From the NCBI GenBank assembly GCA_910583685.1, contig CAJTXY010000032.1, positions 1 through 14,720 of the forward strand: a stretch of DNA of 14,720 nucleotides, read 5' to 3'. This DNA comes from an uncultured Bacilli bacterium. Lineage in GTDB: Bacteria; Bacillota_I; Bacilli_A; RF39; UBA660. The notes below the pieces were generated by a model, which had not been told where the DNA came from, made no database searches, and saw nothing but the letters and a program-made list of their open reading frames with translations. The position numbers and the translations under genes were made by a program. Below, one piece after another: positions 1-5,733 of this stretch. How positions within the stretch are numbered: the first letter of the stretch is position 1; every line of letters starts with the position of its first letter.

Positions 1-115
1 CTAACTAGATCTACTTCTTACACTTTTATAGTACCAAATTACTATTTGTGCATCACTTTGATAATTTAATTATACATCTTTTTAAGACATTTTAATAGTA
101 GTTGAAACACAAAAA

Positions 116-151
116 ATAGGCTATGGAAATTTTAATGTTTCCATAGCCTAT
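116..151 (-). terminator. Intrinsic terminator after the anti-sigma-like gene
   Basis: A perfect 14-bp inverted repeat (116-129 and 138-151) encloses an 8-base loop. Read on the minus strand it is followed at once by six U residues (complement of the A run at 111-116). It lies about 45 bases past the stop codon of the anti-sigma-like gene and closes the minus-strand sigma/anti-sigma unit. The plus-strand side has no U run, so termination is directional. Bases 1-110, upstream of it, show no gene or clear signal. Confidence 0.85.
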
Positions 152-197
152 AAATATTTATAATTCTAAATCATCTTAATAATTATTTTGAATATAA

Positions 198-800
198 CTA
201 TTTTAATATCACATAGTAATTAAAATCATCATCACTTAAAATGGTTATATTCTTTTCAAACACTTCATTTTTATTTCTAATTCCTGTTATTTTTATATTT
301 GTGTTTATATTTACATTAAAATATAAAGTACCATTATTAGATAATTGATATGTAGTGCCTAAACTAGTTACTTTGCCTGTATCACCATTCCAATCTAAAA
401 TATTTCCATTATTAACTTCGATCTTTAGATAATCTACATTTTCTAGTTCAAACACAATTGGATAACCTGGTACACTTGACATTGCCAAATTATAACTAGC
501 AAGACCTAATTTAATGTTATCTTTTAATTCTGTTTTTTCTACTTTTTCATCTTCTGACATAGTATAGGCATATACTTTCATGGCACCTATAACATTATCT
601 TCCAAAATATTGTTTCCTTCATTTAATGAAGCTCTTATAAAGAGTGCAAGTACAAGACATACTGGAACAATAGCATATTTTATTATTTTACTCATTTTAT
701 TTTTTTCTTTCCTTTCATATTGTAAAAGTATTTGTTGTTTCATTTTTTCACTACTAAATTCTTCTTCAAATACCTTTTTCATCATTTTTTTGTTAGACAT
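198..800 (-). CDS. Anti-sigma-factor-like single-pass membrane protein
   Basis: About 200 residues. A charged cytoplasmic N-terminus of about 35 residues is followed by one hydrophobic span (from about residue 39, KIIKYAIVPVCLVLALFI) and then an extracytoplasmic domain of about 135 residues, rich in Asn and predicted beta strands, with the stretch MSSVPGYPIVF. This layout next to an ECF-type sigma gene is what a membrane anti-sigma factor looks like, but I see no zinc-binding HxxxCxxC motif, so the anti-sigma role rests on topology and context. From memory, similar MSSVPG-containing proteins are encoded beside sigma factors in Clostridia; not checked. I chose the ATG at 800, which has GGAG nine bases upstream and overlaps the end of the sigma gene by 8 bases (translational coupling). 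An in-frame ATG at 815 has a poorer site. The gene ends before a strong terminator. Confidence 0.65.
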   Translation of the reverse strand: MSNKKMMKKVFEEEFSSEKMKQQILLQYERKEKNKMSKIIKYAIVPVCLVLALFIRASLNEGNNILEDNVIGAMKVYAYTMSEDEKVEKTELKDNIKLGLASYNLAMSSVPGYPIVFELENVDYLKIEVNNGNILDWNGDTGKVTSLGTTYQLSNNGTLYFNVNINTNIKITGIRNKNEVFEKNITILSDDDFNYYVILK

Positions 801-1335
801 TTTTCTCATCTCCATTCTTCATAATAAATTTGAGTTCTTTTAATGTTCTATACAAATAGTGTTTCACATTTGACTCACTTATATTTAATTCTATCCCAAT
901 ATCCTTAATATTCATATCTGTATAATAATAAAGATAAAAGATTTTAAAGATAATAACCTTTTTCCTTTTGAGATAATTCCATATAAATTTTAAATCTTCC
1001 TTTTTTATAAATTCTTCTTCTAAATCAACATTATCAGGAATAGAATCTAACAAAAGAAAATCATCTTTTTTAGAAAATAAAGATACTATTTTGGCTTTAT
1101 AATTAAATCGATAATACTCACTAACTTTATTTTTAGTAATTCCTAGAATATAAGCATTACCTTTATTAAAAGATTTATCTTTTTGTAAAATCTTTAATAG
1201 TTCTAAATAGACACTTTGAACAATATCTTTAATATCTTCTGCATTAGAACAATTACAAATAACATATTTTAAAACATTTGAATAAGATCCATTATATAAT
1301 TTATCAAATTTATTTAAGGTTTCTTGATCGATCAT
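793..1335 (-). CDS. RNA polymerase sigma factor, ECF-like (sigma-70 family)
   Basis: 180 residues, the usual size for a two-domain sigma factor. The N-terminal half contains a region-2-like helix pair (YSNVLKYVICNCSNAEDIKD, then QSVYLELLKIL). An acidic linker follows, and the C-terminal 60 residues form a region-4 helix-turn-helix (NIKDIGIELNISESNVKHYL, then YRTLKELK), the -35 recognition part. I placed the start at the ATG at 1335, preceded by GTGAGGTGA. An extension reaching 1383 would run through the candidate promoter and is unlikely. The gene overlaps the next one, so the two should be made together as a sigma and its membrane antagonist. Coding bias is extremely AT-rich, as in the rest of this region. 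Specific promoter targets cannot be told from the window. Confidence 0.8.
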   Translation of the reverse strand: MIDQETLNKFDKLYNGSYSNVLKYVICNCSNAEDIKDIVQSVYLELLKILQKDKSFNKGNAYILGITKNKVSEYYRFNYKAKIVSLFSKKDDFLLLDSIPDNVDLEEEFIKKEDLKFIWNYLKRKKVIIFKIFYLYYYTDMNIKDIGIELNISESNVKHYLYRTLKELKFIMKNGDEKNV

Positions 1336-1350
1336 TTTGTTCACCTCACT

Positions 1351-1356
1351 ATTATA
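1351..1356 (-). promoter_or_regulatory. Candidate -10 box for the sigma/anti-sigma unit
   Basis: A consensus TATAAT on the minus strand lies 15 bases before the sigma-factor ATG at 1335, directly after the preceding gene's terminator. Transcription would start almost at the ribosome binding site, giving a leader of about 10 bases. No good -35 box at 17 bases is seen. A GGAAC motif (1377-1381) lies 20 bases upstream, resembling an ECF -35 element, but its spacing does not fit the classic ECF pattern. Confidence 0.4.
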
Positions 1357-1381
1357 GTTGAATATTTTGAAAAAAAGTTCC

Positions 1382-1413
1382 AAAAAAATTAGAAAAAGTA
1401 AATTATTTCTAAT
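1382..1413 (-). terminator. Intrinsic terminator after the RHH-like gene
   Basis: Arms ATTAGAAA and TTTCTAAT (1406-1413 and 1388-1395 on the plus strand) form an 8-bp stem with a 10-base loop, followed on the minus strand by seven U residues. It lies about 70 bases past the stop of the ribbon-helix-helix-like gene and just before the sigma-factor promoter, so the sigma unit is transcribed separately. Confidence 0.75.
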
Positions 1414-1483
1414 CTGCTCACCATTGTATTAAATATATTTTATCATGATTTATAAAATAATTTTTTATATTTTGGATTTAAAA

Positions 1484-1804
1484 TTAATACATAATTTTAT
1501 TACTATAAGAATTATTATCTTGATAAAATTTATTCAAGCTTTCATCTGTTTTTACATCATAATTTTTTCTAAAAACCATATTCGCAAAAAATTGTTCTAA
1601 TAATTTTTTTTGAATGTTTTCTCTATAAATGATTTTATTTAATTTGCTATCCATGTCTTTTAACATATCATATTTTGATTCCATATTTACAGCAGTTTTC
1701 AAACATTTTCTTATTGCTTCTGCTTTACTTTTAATCTTATTTTCTTTCATATAATTTTTGAGTAATATACTTTCATCCTCATTTAATAATACACTAAATT
1801 TCAT
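1484..1804 (-). CDS. Small ribbon-helix-helix-like DNA-binding protein
   Basis: 106 residues. The first 40 fit a ribbon-helix-helix fold: one short strand (KFSVLLNE), helix A (DESILLKNYMKENKI), a KSKAEA turn, and helix B (EAIRKCLKTAVNM). The remaining 65 residues are charged and helical, perhaps a coiled coil for multimerisation. In mobile elements such proteins are often relaxosome accessory (MobC/TraY-like) factors or plasmid copy/partition regulators. This one sits directly downstream of a zone dense in inverted repeats (1874-2031), which suggests that zone as its target; that is inference. The start at 1804 is well supported by AAAGGAGG ten bases upstream. An antitoxin role is possible, but no toxin-like partner is adjacent. 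Confidence 0.6.
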   Translation of the reverse strand: MKFSVLLNEDESILLKNYMKENKIKSKAEAIRKCLKTAVNMESKYDMLKDMDSKLNKIIYRENIQKKLLEQFFANMVFRKNYDVKTDESLNKFYQDNNSYSNKIMY

Positions 1805-1842
1805 ATTTAAAATTCCTCCTTTCTTTAAAAATAGTTAAAATT

Positions 1843-1851
1843 TTTATAACA
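1843..1851 (-). promoter_or_regulatory. Candidate extended -10 promoter for the RHH-like gene
   Basis: On the minus strand the sequence reads TGTTATAAA, an extended -10 element (TGnTATAAA), about 40 bases before the ATG at 1804. It would give a leader of about 32 bases that contains the ribosome binding site. No -35 box is convincing. Confidence 0.3.
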
Positions 1852-1873
1852 ACAGGATATGGGAATGCACCAC

Positions 1874-2031
1874 GAAACTAATAAACCCTTTAAAATACAG
1901 GCTTTATCAGTTCCTTTGTTGCACCAACAACACTTTTCGCACTTGCGAAAATCACCTTTTTTGACCTTTTTGTAGTGGAAATTCTTCAAGAAACCTTATT
2001 TTTCCCTTTACTTATAAGGATTTTTGAAGAA
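1874..2031. repeat. Cluster of four inverted repeats, oriT/origin-like
   Basis: Four stem-loops lie within 158 non-coding bases. (1) 1874-1888 pairs with 1900-1914, 12 of 15 positions. (2) TTGTTG (1916-1921) with CAACAA (1925-1930), 3-base loop. (3) TTTTCGC (1934-1940) with GCGAAAA (1945-1951), 4-base loop. (4) An 18-base arm at 1982-1999 pairs with 2014-2031 at 16 of 18 positions, one exception being a G-T wobble, with a 14-base loop. None is followed by a convincing U run on the minus strand, so they are not simply terminators for the genes upstream. Between (3) and (4) a near-tandem ACCTTTTTTG/ACCTTTTTG occurs. This density, next to an RHH-like gene and an integrase, resembles a transfer or rolling-circle origin. 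I cannot match it to a known nic site. Confidence 0.5.
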
Positions 2032-2064
2032 CCCTTTTTGAACCTATCTATAATTTTAGTCAAT

Positions 2065-2211
2065 TTAATCGTTTTTCATTTCAACTAAATTATTTATCTC
2101 ATTTTCATATTTTTCTTCTATAACTTTTGGAATAAACTCTAATATTTTTTCCTTATCATTATGAAAATATTCCATTAGTTGTGGTATTAAAAATTTAAAA
2201 AAATAATTCAC
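2065..2211 (-). CDS. Small hypothetical protein, 48 residues
   Basis: A short reading frame with a GTG start, preceded by GAGGGGG at good spacing (8 bases), begins about 38 bases after the recombinase stop codon on the same strand. The product starts with a hydrophobic/aromatic stretch (MNYFFKFLIPQLMEYF) and continues as an acidic, lysine-rich amphipathic helix (KILEFIPKVIEEKYENEIN). There is no signal peptide or cysteine. I do not recognise it. The strong ribosome binding site and position in an operon with the recombinase support it as real. A small accessory factor for recombination (directionality factor) or a regulator is possible, but nothing in the sequence shows this. Confidence 0.5.
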   Translation of the reverse strand: MNYFFKFLIPQLMEYFHNDKEKILEFIPKVIEEKYENEINNLVEMKND

Positions 2212-2249
2212 TGTATCAACCCCCTCATAAATTAAAAAGAGATATATTT

Positions 2250-4034
2250 CTATACCTCAATTTGTAATATTGTAAATTTATTTTTATCAAATTTAGATTT
2301 CTTTTCTTGTGGAATGATTTGTATAATTTCATTAGAATTTAATTTTGTTATATCAAATAATTCTGCTTGTATTGTTGTTTCTTTGATGTTATAAAAGTTT
2401 CTTAATGTACTAACATAATTTTTAGTTTCTTCATCACTTTTTGTATTAGATAAAATAATATCTCGAGCACAGGTATCTACTACCATATCAAAACAATCAT
2501 TTCTAAACATATACCCAATATTTTCTATTTCGTTTTTATTAAATATGATATTTAAAATAGAAACATTATGGTTAGTATCACTACTAATTTTTATCTCATC
2601 AATGTATTTGTTTATGATATATTGTTTTTGTTCTTGGTTCAATTGATTCCATAAGTTATGTTCTTTTACATACTCTGATTTCACTTTTAGTTTTTCAATT
2701 TCTTTAACATTGAAAAATAGTTTAACATCTTGTTTATGGTCATTACTTTGCTTTAATTCTTTTAAATGTACAATTTTTAGTTCTATATTTTTGATTTCTT
2801 TTTCTAAATAATGAAGCTCTTTTTCAAAAACTTTGGCAGCAATTTCTCCATCCATAAATTCTTTTTTTATTCTTGATTCCTTATCATTTAGTTCATTTTT
2901 CATTTTTTCATATTTGGTTATTTCTAGTTCAATATCTCGACACATTGATGGCTTAAATGAATTATCAACGATAAGGAAAAAGTCTAACATATCATTTAAA
3001 AATTTCATAAGTTCTTTCTCAATTTTCTTCTCACTTATTCTTTTCTTACAACAATTACATTTGTAATAAATATGTTTATCTCCTGTACCACTTGTACTAG
3101 ATTCTCCACCCATAATTTTATGACATTTAGGGCAAAGTATCTTTTGCATAAAAATATAAGTTCTTTTTCTCTTAAAATTTTTGAGATTCTTTTCTTTTCG
3201 TTTTTGTACGCAATCAAAGGTTGTTTTATCTATAATAGTTGGTACAACATTTTCAAATATTTGAGCATTTTTCTTATCTCTTTTACCATGTTCAATATTT
3301 CCTATATAGATTTTATTGGATAGAATTTTATCAACAGTAGTAGTTGCCCAATGCCTATTTAAAACATTTTCTTCATTAAATTTCTCACATATATAACATA
3401 CCGATGAACCCTCTAAATACATATTGAAAATTCTTTTGACTACTTCAGCTTCTATTTCATCAATCACTAACTTTTTACTCTTGTCTTTCTTTGTATAACC
3501 AAGAGCAGGCTTCCCCGAAATATGACCCTTTTTTGCTGCTCCTATAAGTCCAAACTTTGTTCTTTCACTAGTTCTTTCTATTTCAAGTTGTGCAAGTATT
3601 GTAAGCATTCGAATAAAGAATTTGCCATTAGCATTTCCTGTATTAATTTCTTCAGCAACACTTTCTAAATCACAATGATATTCCTCTAAAAGAGTACAAA
3701 TCGTTTCCAAGTCTTTAATAGAACGAGTAAGTCTATCTAGTTTATAGACAATAATCTTGTTAATTTTTCCATCTTTCATATCTTGTATCATTTCTTTAAA
3801 TTTAGGTCGATTCGTATTTTTTGCTGAAACTCCTTCTTCACGATATACTTTATATATTTTATAACCTTTAAATTCACATAGTTTTCGTAGTCTATCTTCT
3901 TGTTCATCTAAACTATGACCAAATCTACTTTGATCCTCCGTTGAAACTCTAGGATATAGACCACAAATGATTTCTTTTTCTTCTTTCAATTTCTCACTTT
4001 CCTTCCTTTTTATTTTTTTAAAACGAAAAAACAC
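2250..4034 (-). CDS. Large serine recombinase (site-specific integrase)
   Basis: 594 residues, normal for large serine integrases. The resolvase domain (about residues 23-165) has the catalytic serine S31 in YPRVSTEDQ, then EEGVSAKNTNRP and YKLDRLTRS with the conserved arginines. The recombinase domain (about 170-290) contains GYTKKDKSKKLVIDEIEAEV and FNEENVLNRHW. A zinc ribbon has ligands C301, C304, C326 and C329, and is followed by a long coiled coil (about 365-430), the part that controls synapsis and directionality in this family. It should catalyse attP x attB integration through a serine-DNA intermediate. The start is GTG at 4034 with AAGGGA twelve bases upstream; a TTG at codon 16, preceded by AAGGAAGG, is an alternative. 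No clear att site could be delimited. All key residues are present, so it is probably functional. Confidence 0.93.
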   Translation of the reverse strand: MFFRFKKIKRKESEKLKEEKEIICGLYPRVSTEDQSRFGHSLDEQEDRLRKLCEFKGYKIYKVYREEGVSAKNTNRPKFKEMIQDMKDGKINKIIVYKLDRLTRSIKDLETICTLLEEYHCDLESVAEEINTGNANGKFFIRMLTILAQLEIERTSERTKFGLIGAAKKGHISGKPALGYTKKDKSKKLVIDEIEAEVVKRIFNMYLEGSSVCYICEKFNEENVLNRHWATTTVDKILSNKIYIGNIEHGKRDKKNAQIFENVVPTIIDKTTFDCVQKRKEKNLKNFKRKRTYIFMQKILCPKCHKIMGGESSTSGTGDKHIYYKCNCCKKRISEKKIEKELMKFLNDMLDFFLIVDNSFKPSMCRDIELEITKYEKMKNELNDKESRIKKEFMDGEIAAKVFEKELHYLEKEIKNIELKIVHLKELKQSNDHKQDVKLFFNVKEIEKLKVKSEYVKEHNLWNQLNQEQKQYIINKYIDEIKISSDTNHNVSILNIIFNKNEIENIGYMFRNDCFDMVVDTCARDIILSNTKSDEETKNYVSTLRNFYNIKETTIQAELFDITKLNSNEIIQIIPQEKKSKFDKNKFTILQIEV

Positions 4035-4091
4035 AAGAGAGAGATTTCCCTTGTGTAAACTAAAAATATAATGTTAGTTCTTAAGTTCATA

Positions 4092-4116
4092 TATGATAGA
4101 TTTTTCATCTATCATA
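4092..4116. promoter_or_regulatory. 10-bp palindrome over the recombinase promoter -10, likely operator
   Basis: TATGATAGAT (4092-4101) and ATCTATCATA (4107-4116) are perfect inverted copies separated by 5 bases. The upper arm contains the minus-strand -10 hexamer TATGAT. The palindrome therefore spans about -12 to +12 of the predicted recombinase transcript, where a dimeric repressor would block RNA polymerase. No U run follows on either strand, so it is not a terminator. Confidence 0.55.
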
Positions 4117-4137
4117 CCAAGTTTAGCACTACCACAA
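4111..4137 (-). promoter_or_regulatory. Candidate recombinase promoter (extended -10)
   Basis: The minus strand reads TGGTATGAT, an extended -10 element (TATGAT at 4111-4116, TGG at 4117-4119), with a TTGTGG -35-like box at 4132-4137 and a 15-base spacer. The start would fall near 4104, leaving a leader of about 70 bases before the GTG at 4034. The -35 box directly abuts the first 11-base repeat. Confidence 0.45.
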
Positions 4138-4138
4138 C

Positions 4139-4215
4139 GCAAAGTCTAGGCAAAAAAGTGGCAAATTTCGTGCAAGATTGTTGCAAAAAGTATGCAAAAA
4201 AGTTGCAAATCCCTA
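4139..4215. repeat. Seven tandem 11-base GCAAR repeats
   Basis: GCAAR starts at 4139, 4150, 4161, 4172, 4183, 4194 and 4205: seven units with an exact 11-base period. Units include GCAAAAAAGTG, GCAAAAAGTAT and GCAAAAAAGTT; the first five positions are GCAAA in six units and GCAAG in one, while the tails vary. One unit per helical turn puts all copies on the same DNA face, as in iterons or stacked binding sites. The array fills the gap between the 97-residue gene and the recombinase promoter, directly upstream of its -35. The protein that binds it is not known. Confidence 0.8.
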
Positions 4216-4217
4216 TA

Positions 4218-4511
4218 TCAATACATTTTATTCATTGTATTTAATATACTGATATATTTGGTTATAGATATAATAGCATTATCACTAGGAATATATATTT
4301 TATCTTCATCATTATAAAGTAGAGCAATTAAAGTATGATGCTTATTATTAACTATAATCTTATATGGCTCTTGTACACTTAAATTCGTTTTATCAAATTT
4401 AATCAAATGTCCATCTATAAATTCAACTTCTAAGTTTCCCATACTAACTTTCATTTTTAGTTTTTTCTTAATTTCACAAGGAAATTCTAATGTTTCTATG
4501 GTCGTTTTCAT
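4218..4511 (-). CDS. Hypothetical protein, 97 residues
   Basis: 97 residues with no membrane segment, signal peptide or recognisable motif. The predicted make-up is mostly beta strand: EVEFIDGHLIKFDK, then YKIIVNNKHHTLIALLYN, then KIYIPSDNAIISITKYI. The start ATG at 4511 has AAAGGAG thirteen bases upstream, slightly long, and an in-frame stop lies three codons before it. The gene ends two bases before the 11-base repeat array and lies upstream of the recombinase on the same strand, so it may encode a small regulator of that promoter; this is inference only. The terminator of the tRNA gene sits about 30 bases upstream and leaves almost no room for a promoter. Confidence 0.55.
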   Translation of the reverse strand: MKTTIETLEFPCEIKKKLKMKVSMGNLEVEFIDGHLIKFDKTNLSVQEPYKIIVNNKHHTLIALLYNDEDKIYIPSDNAIISITKYISILNTMNKMY

Positions 4512-4540
4512 AAAAATTCATCAACTCCTTTACAACAATG

Positions 4541-4574
4541 AAAAAAGCCCATAATATCAAATACTATGAACTTT
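4541..4574 (-). terminator. Intrinsic terminator of the tRNA-Leu transcript
   Basis: On the minus strand a continuous 14-bp stem (several G-U pairs) with a UUG loop is followed by UUUUUU. It lies about 40 bases downstream of the tRNA 3' end. On the plus strand the hairpin is followed by ATATAT, so it should act only on minus-strand transcripts. A smaller hairpin (4584-4606, TCGC/GCGA core) lies between it and the tRNA and may mark the 3' processing region. Confidence 0.8.
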
Positions 4575-4613
4575 ATATATGTAAAATCGCTTAAGTGCGA
4601 CTTTTAACCTCAA

Positions 4614-4699
4614 TGGTGCCTGCGGTCGGACTTGAACCGACACGGTATTGCTACCATTGGATTTTGAGTCCAACGCGTCTACCATTCCACCACGCAGGC
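4614..4699 (-). tRNA. tRNA-Leu (anticodon CAA)
   Basis: 86 bases including an encoded CCA (4614-4616). The acceptor arms GCCTGCG and CGCAGGC pair perfectly over 7 bp, with A as discriminator. The anticodon stem is TTGGA/TCCAA with loop CTCAAAA, so the anticodon is CAA, reading UUG. The T arm is GTCGGTTCGACTCCGAC-like with the TTCGA loop. A long variable arm (GGTA/TACC stem) marks it as class II, consistent with leucine. It is transcribed away from the AraC-type gene from its own promoter and ends at a strong terminator. It is intact, with no duplicate 3' fragment nearby, so it does not look used as an integration site. Confidence 0.96.
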
Positions 4700-4713
4700 A
4701 AGCTATGAATAAA

Positions 4714-4722
4714 AGTATACCA
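4714..4722 (-). promoter_or_regulatory. tRNA-Leu promoter, extended -10
   Basis: The minus strand reads TGGTATACT, a full extended -10 element ending 14 bases before the mature tRNA 5' end. No consensus -35 is seen at 17 bases. The same nine bases occur in front of pflB. Confidence 0.6.
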
Positions 4723-4788
4723 TAACTTTTATAAATATGCGATACTATTTTTTCTTTTTATTTATTTGTTTATAGAAAATGATCACTA

Positions 4789-4821
4789 TTGATAGAAAAA
4801 TAGAGGAAATTGCTATATAAT
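4789..4821 (+). promoter_or_regulatory. Candidate promoter of the AraC-type gene
   Basis: TTGATA (4789-4794) and TGCTATATAAT (4811-4821), an extended -10 with overlapping TATATA/TATAAT choices. The spacing to the -35 is 19-21 bases, long for a classic promoter, so the extended -10 probably dominates. The start would be near 4827, only about 12 bases before the gene. Confidence 0.45.
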
Positions 4822-4838
4822 TTAGGTAGCAAGTAATT

Positions 4839-5657
4839 ATGGATGGGATGTGGTACTTTTTGAATATATATCAGATTTTAAATGAAATCACAGCTTATAT
4901 TGATCAACATATTGAAGAAAAGATAAATTATAATGACCTTTCTCGAATTATGGGAGTTAGTAATTATACTATGCAAAGAGTATTTTCTGTTATTGTAGGT
5001 GTTCCACTTTCAGAATATATTAGAAAGCGTAAACTTTCCTGTGCCGCATTTGATCTTATGAATTCTTCACTTAAAGTAATAGATGTTGCTATTAAGTATG
5101 GTTATGAAAATGCCACATCTTTTTCAAGAGCCTTTACTTCCTTTCATAAAGTTAGGCCAAGTGGGGTTACAAAGAATACAAGGTTAAAACAATTTCCCCG
5201 TGTTATTTTTGATGAAGATATCAAAATAAAGAATGATATTGAGTATTCTGTTGTGGAACTTCCAAAGCTTATTTTATATGGAAAAGGAATTCGGACAAAC
5301 AACTCTGAAATTGCAAAGGATGCTCCCTTATTTTTTGCTCATATTTTAAAGAAGTATAAAGACAAATATGGCTTTCCTTCCTATGGTATGATTGCTTATC
5401 AAGATGAGACAAGAGAGGAGTGTAGTCACTATTACTGTTTATATGAACAAAAAATAGACGAATTTAAACGTGTAATCATTCCAAAATCAAAGTGGCTTAA
5501 GTTTACAATTTTCTCTTATGAAGCGAAAGATATTCAGGAAATTTCTCATCAATTTTATGAAGAGTTTTTACCTAGTTGCAAATATAGTCTTCGTGAAATT
5601 CCAGAACTTGAGTATTATCATGATGGCATTACTGATTTTTTCATTCCTATTTTTTAA
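4839..5657 (+). CDS. AraC-family regulator with GyrI-like effector-binding domain
   Basis: 272 residues. The N-terminal 110 residues form an AraC/XylS double helix-turn-helix: the first in YNDLSRIMGVSNYTMQRVFS, the second in VIDVAIKYGYENATSFSRAF followed by FHKVRPS. Residues from about 125 to the end match the plan of GyrI-like/AraC effector-binding domains, which bind small hydrophobic or cationic ligands (YSVVELPKLILYGKGIRT, then later strands, ending YYHDGITDFFIPIF). The product is probably a ligand-responsive activator of transport or resistance genes. Its targets are unknown; the ABC exporter 2.7 kb downstream is a possible one. The start is ATG 4839 or 4848, and neither has a strong ribosome binding site. 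It is followed by its own terminator, so it is monocistronic and divergent from tRNA-Leu. Confidence 0.88.
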   Translation: MDGMWYFLNIYQILNEITAYIDQHIEEKINYNDLSRIMGVSNYTMQRVFSVIVGVPLSEYIRKRKLSCAAFDLMNSSLKVIDVAIKYGYENATSFSRAFTSFHKVRPSGVTKNTRLKQFPRVIFDEDIKIKNDIEYSVVELPKLILYGKGIRTNNSEIAKDAPLFFAHILKKYKDKYGFPSYGMIAYQDETREECSHYYCLYEQKIDEFKRVIIPKSKWLKFTIFSYEAKDIQEISHQFYEEFLPSCKYSLREIPELEYYHDGITDFFIPIF

Positions 5658-5663
5658 GCTTAC

Positions 5664-5699
5664 AAAACTGATTATCTAAATGTCAGTTTTCTTTTTTTA
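5664..5699 (+). terminator. Intrinsic terminator of the AraC-type gene
   Basis: AAAACTGA (5664-5671) pairs with TCAGTTTT (5683-5690) across an 11-base loop, followed by C and seven T residues. It begins within 10 bases of the AraC stop codon. An ATG at 5680 lies in its loop, which argues against that codon as the start of the next gene. Confidence 0.85.
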
Positions 5700-5703
5700 T
5701 TTC

Positions 5704-5712
5704 TGTTATTAT
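5704..5712 (+). promoter_or_regulatory. Candidate extended -10 promoter for the ATPase/Cys-rich pair
   Basis: TGTTATTAT reads as TGnTATTAT just after the AraC terminator and 22 bases before the ATPase ATG. The leader would be about 15 bases. There is no convincing -35. It is the only candidate in the 35 bases available. Confidence 0.3.
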
Positions 5713-5733
5713 TTTGGTAGGGGTGTTTTTAGG

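Noticed and set aside
1982..2031. The 18-bp imperfect hairpin as a terminator of the recombinase operon
   Set aside because: On the minus strand the stem is followed by AATTTCC rather than a U run; it fits the origin-like cluster better.
4139..4215. The phased repeats as a CRISPR array
   Set aside because: Units are only 11 bases with no unique spacers, and no cas gene is present; the pattern is that of iterons or operators.
4614..4699. tRNA-Leu as the integration site of the recombinase element
   Set aside because: The tRNA is complete, with no duplicated 3' end nearby, and large serine integrases rarely use tRNA genes; proximity alone is not evidence.
5680..5733. An 18-residue N-terminal extension of the ATPase starting at 5680
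   Set aside because: The ATG sits in the loop of the AraC terminator and the added residues are encoded by its T run; there is no ribosome binding site.
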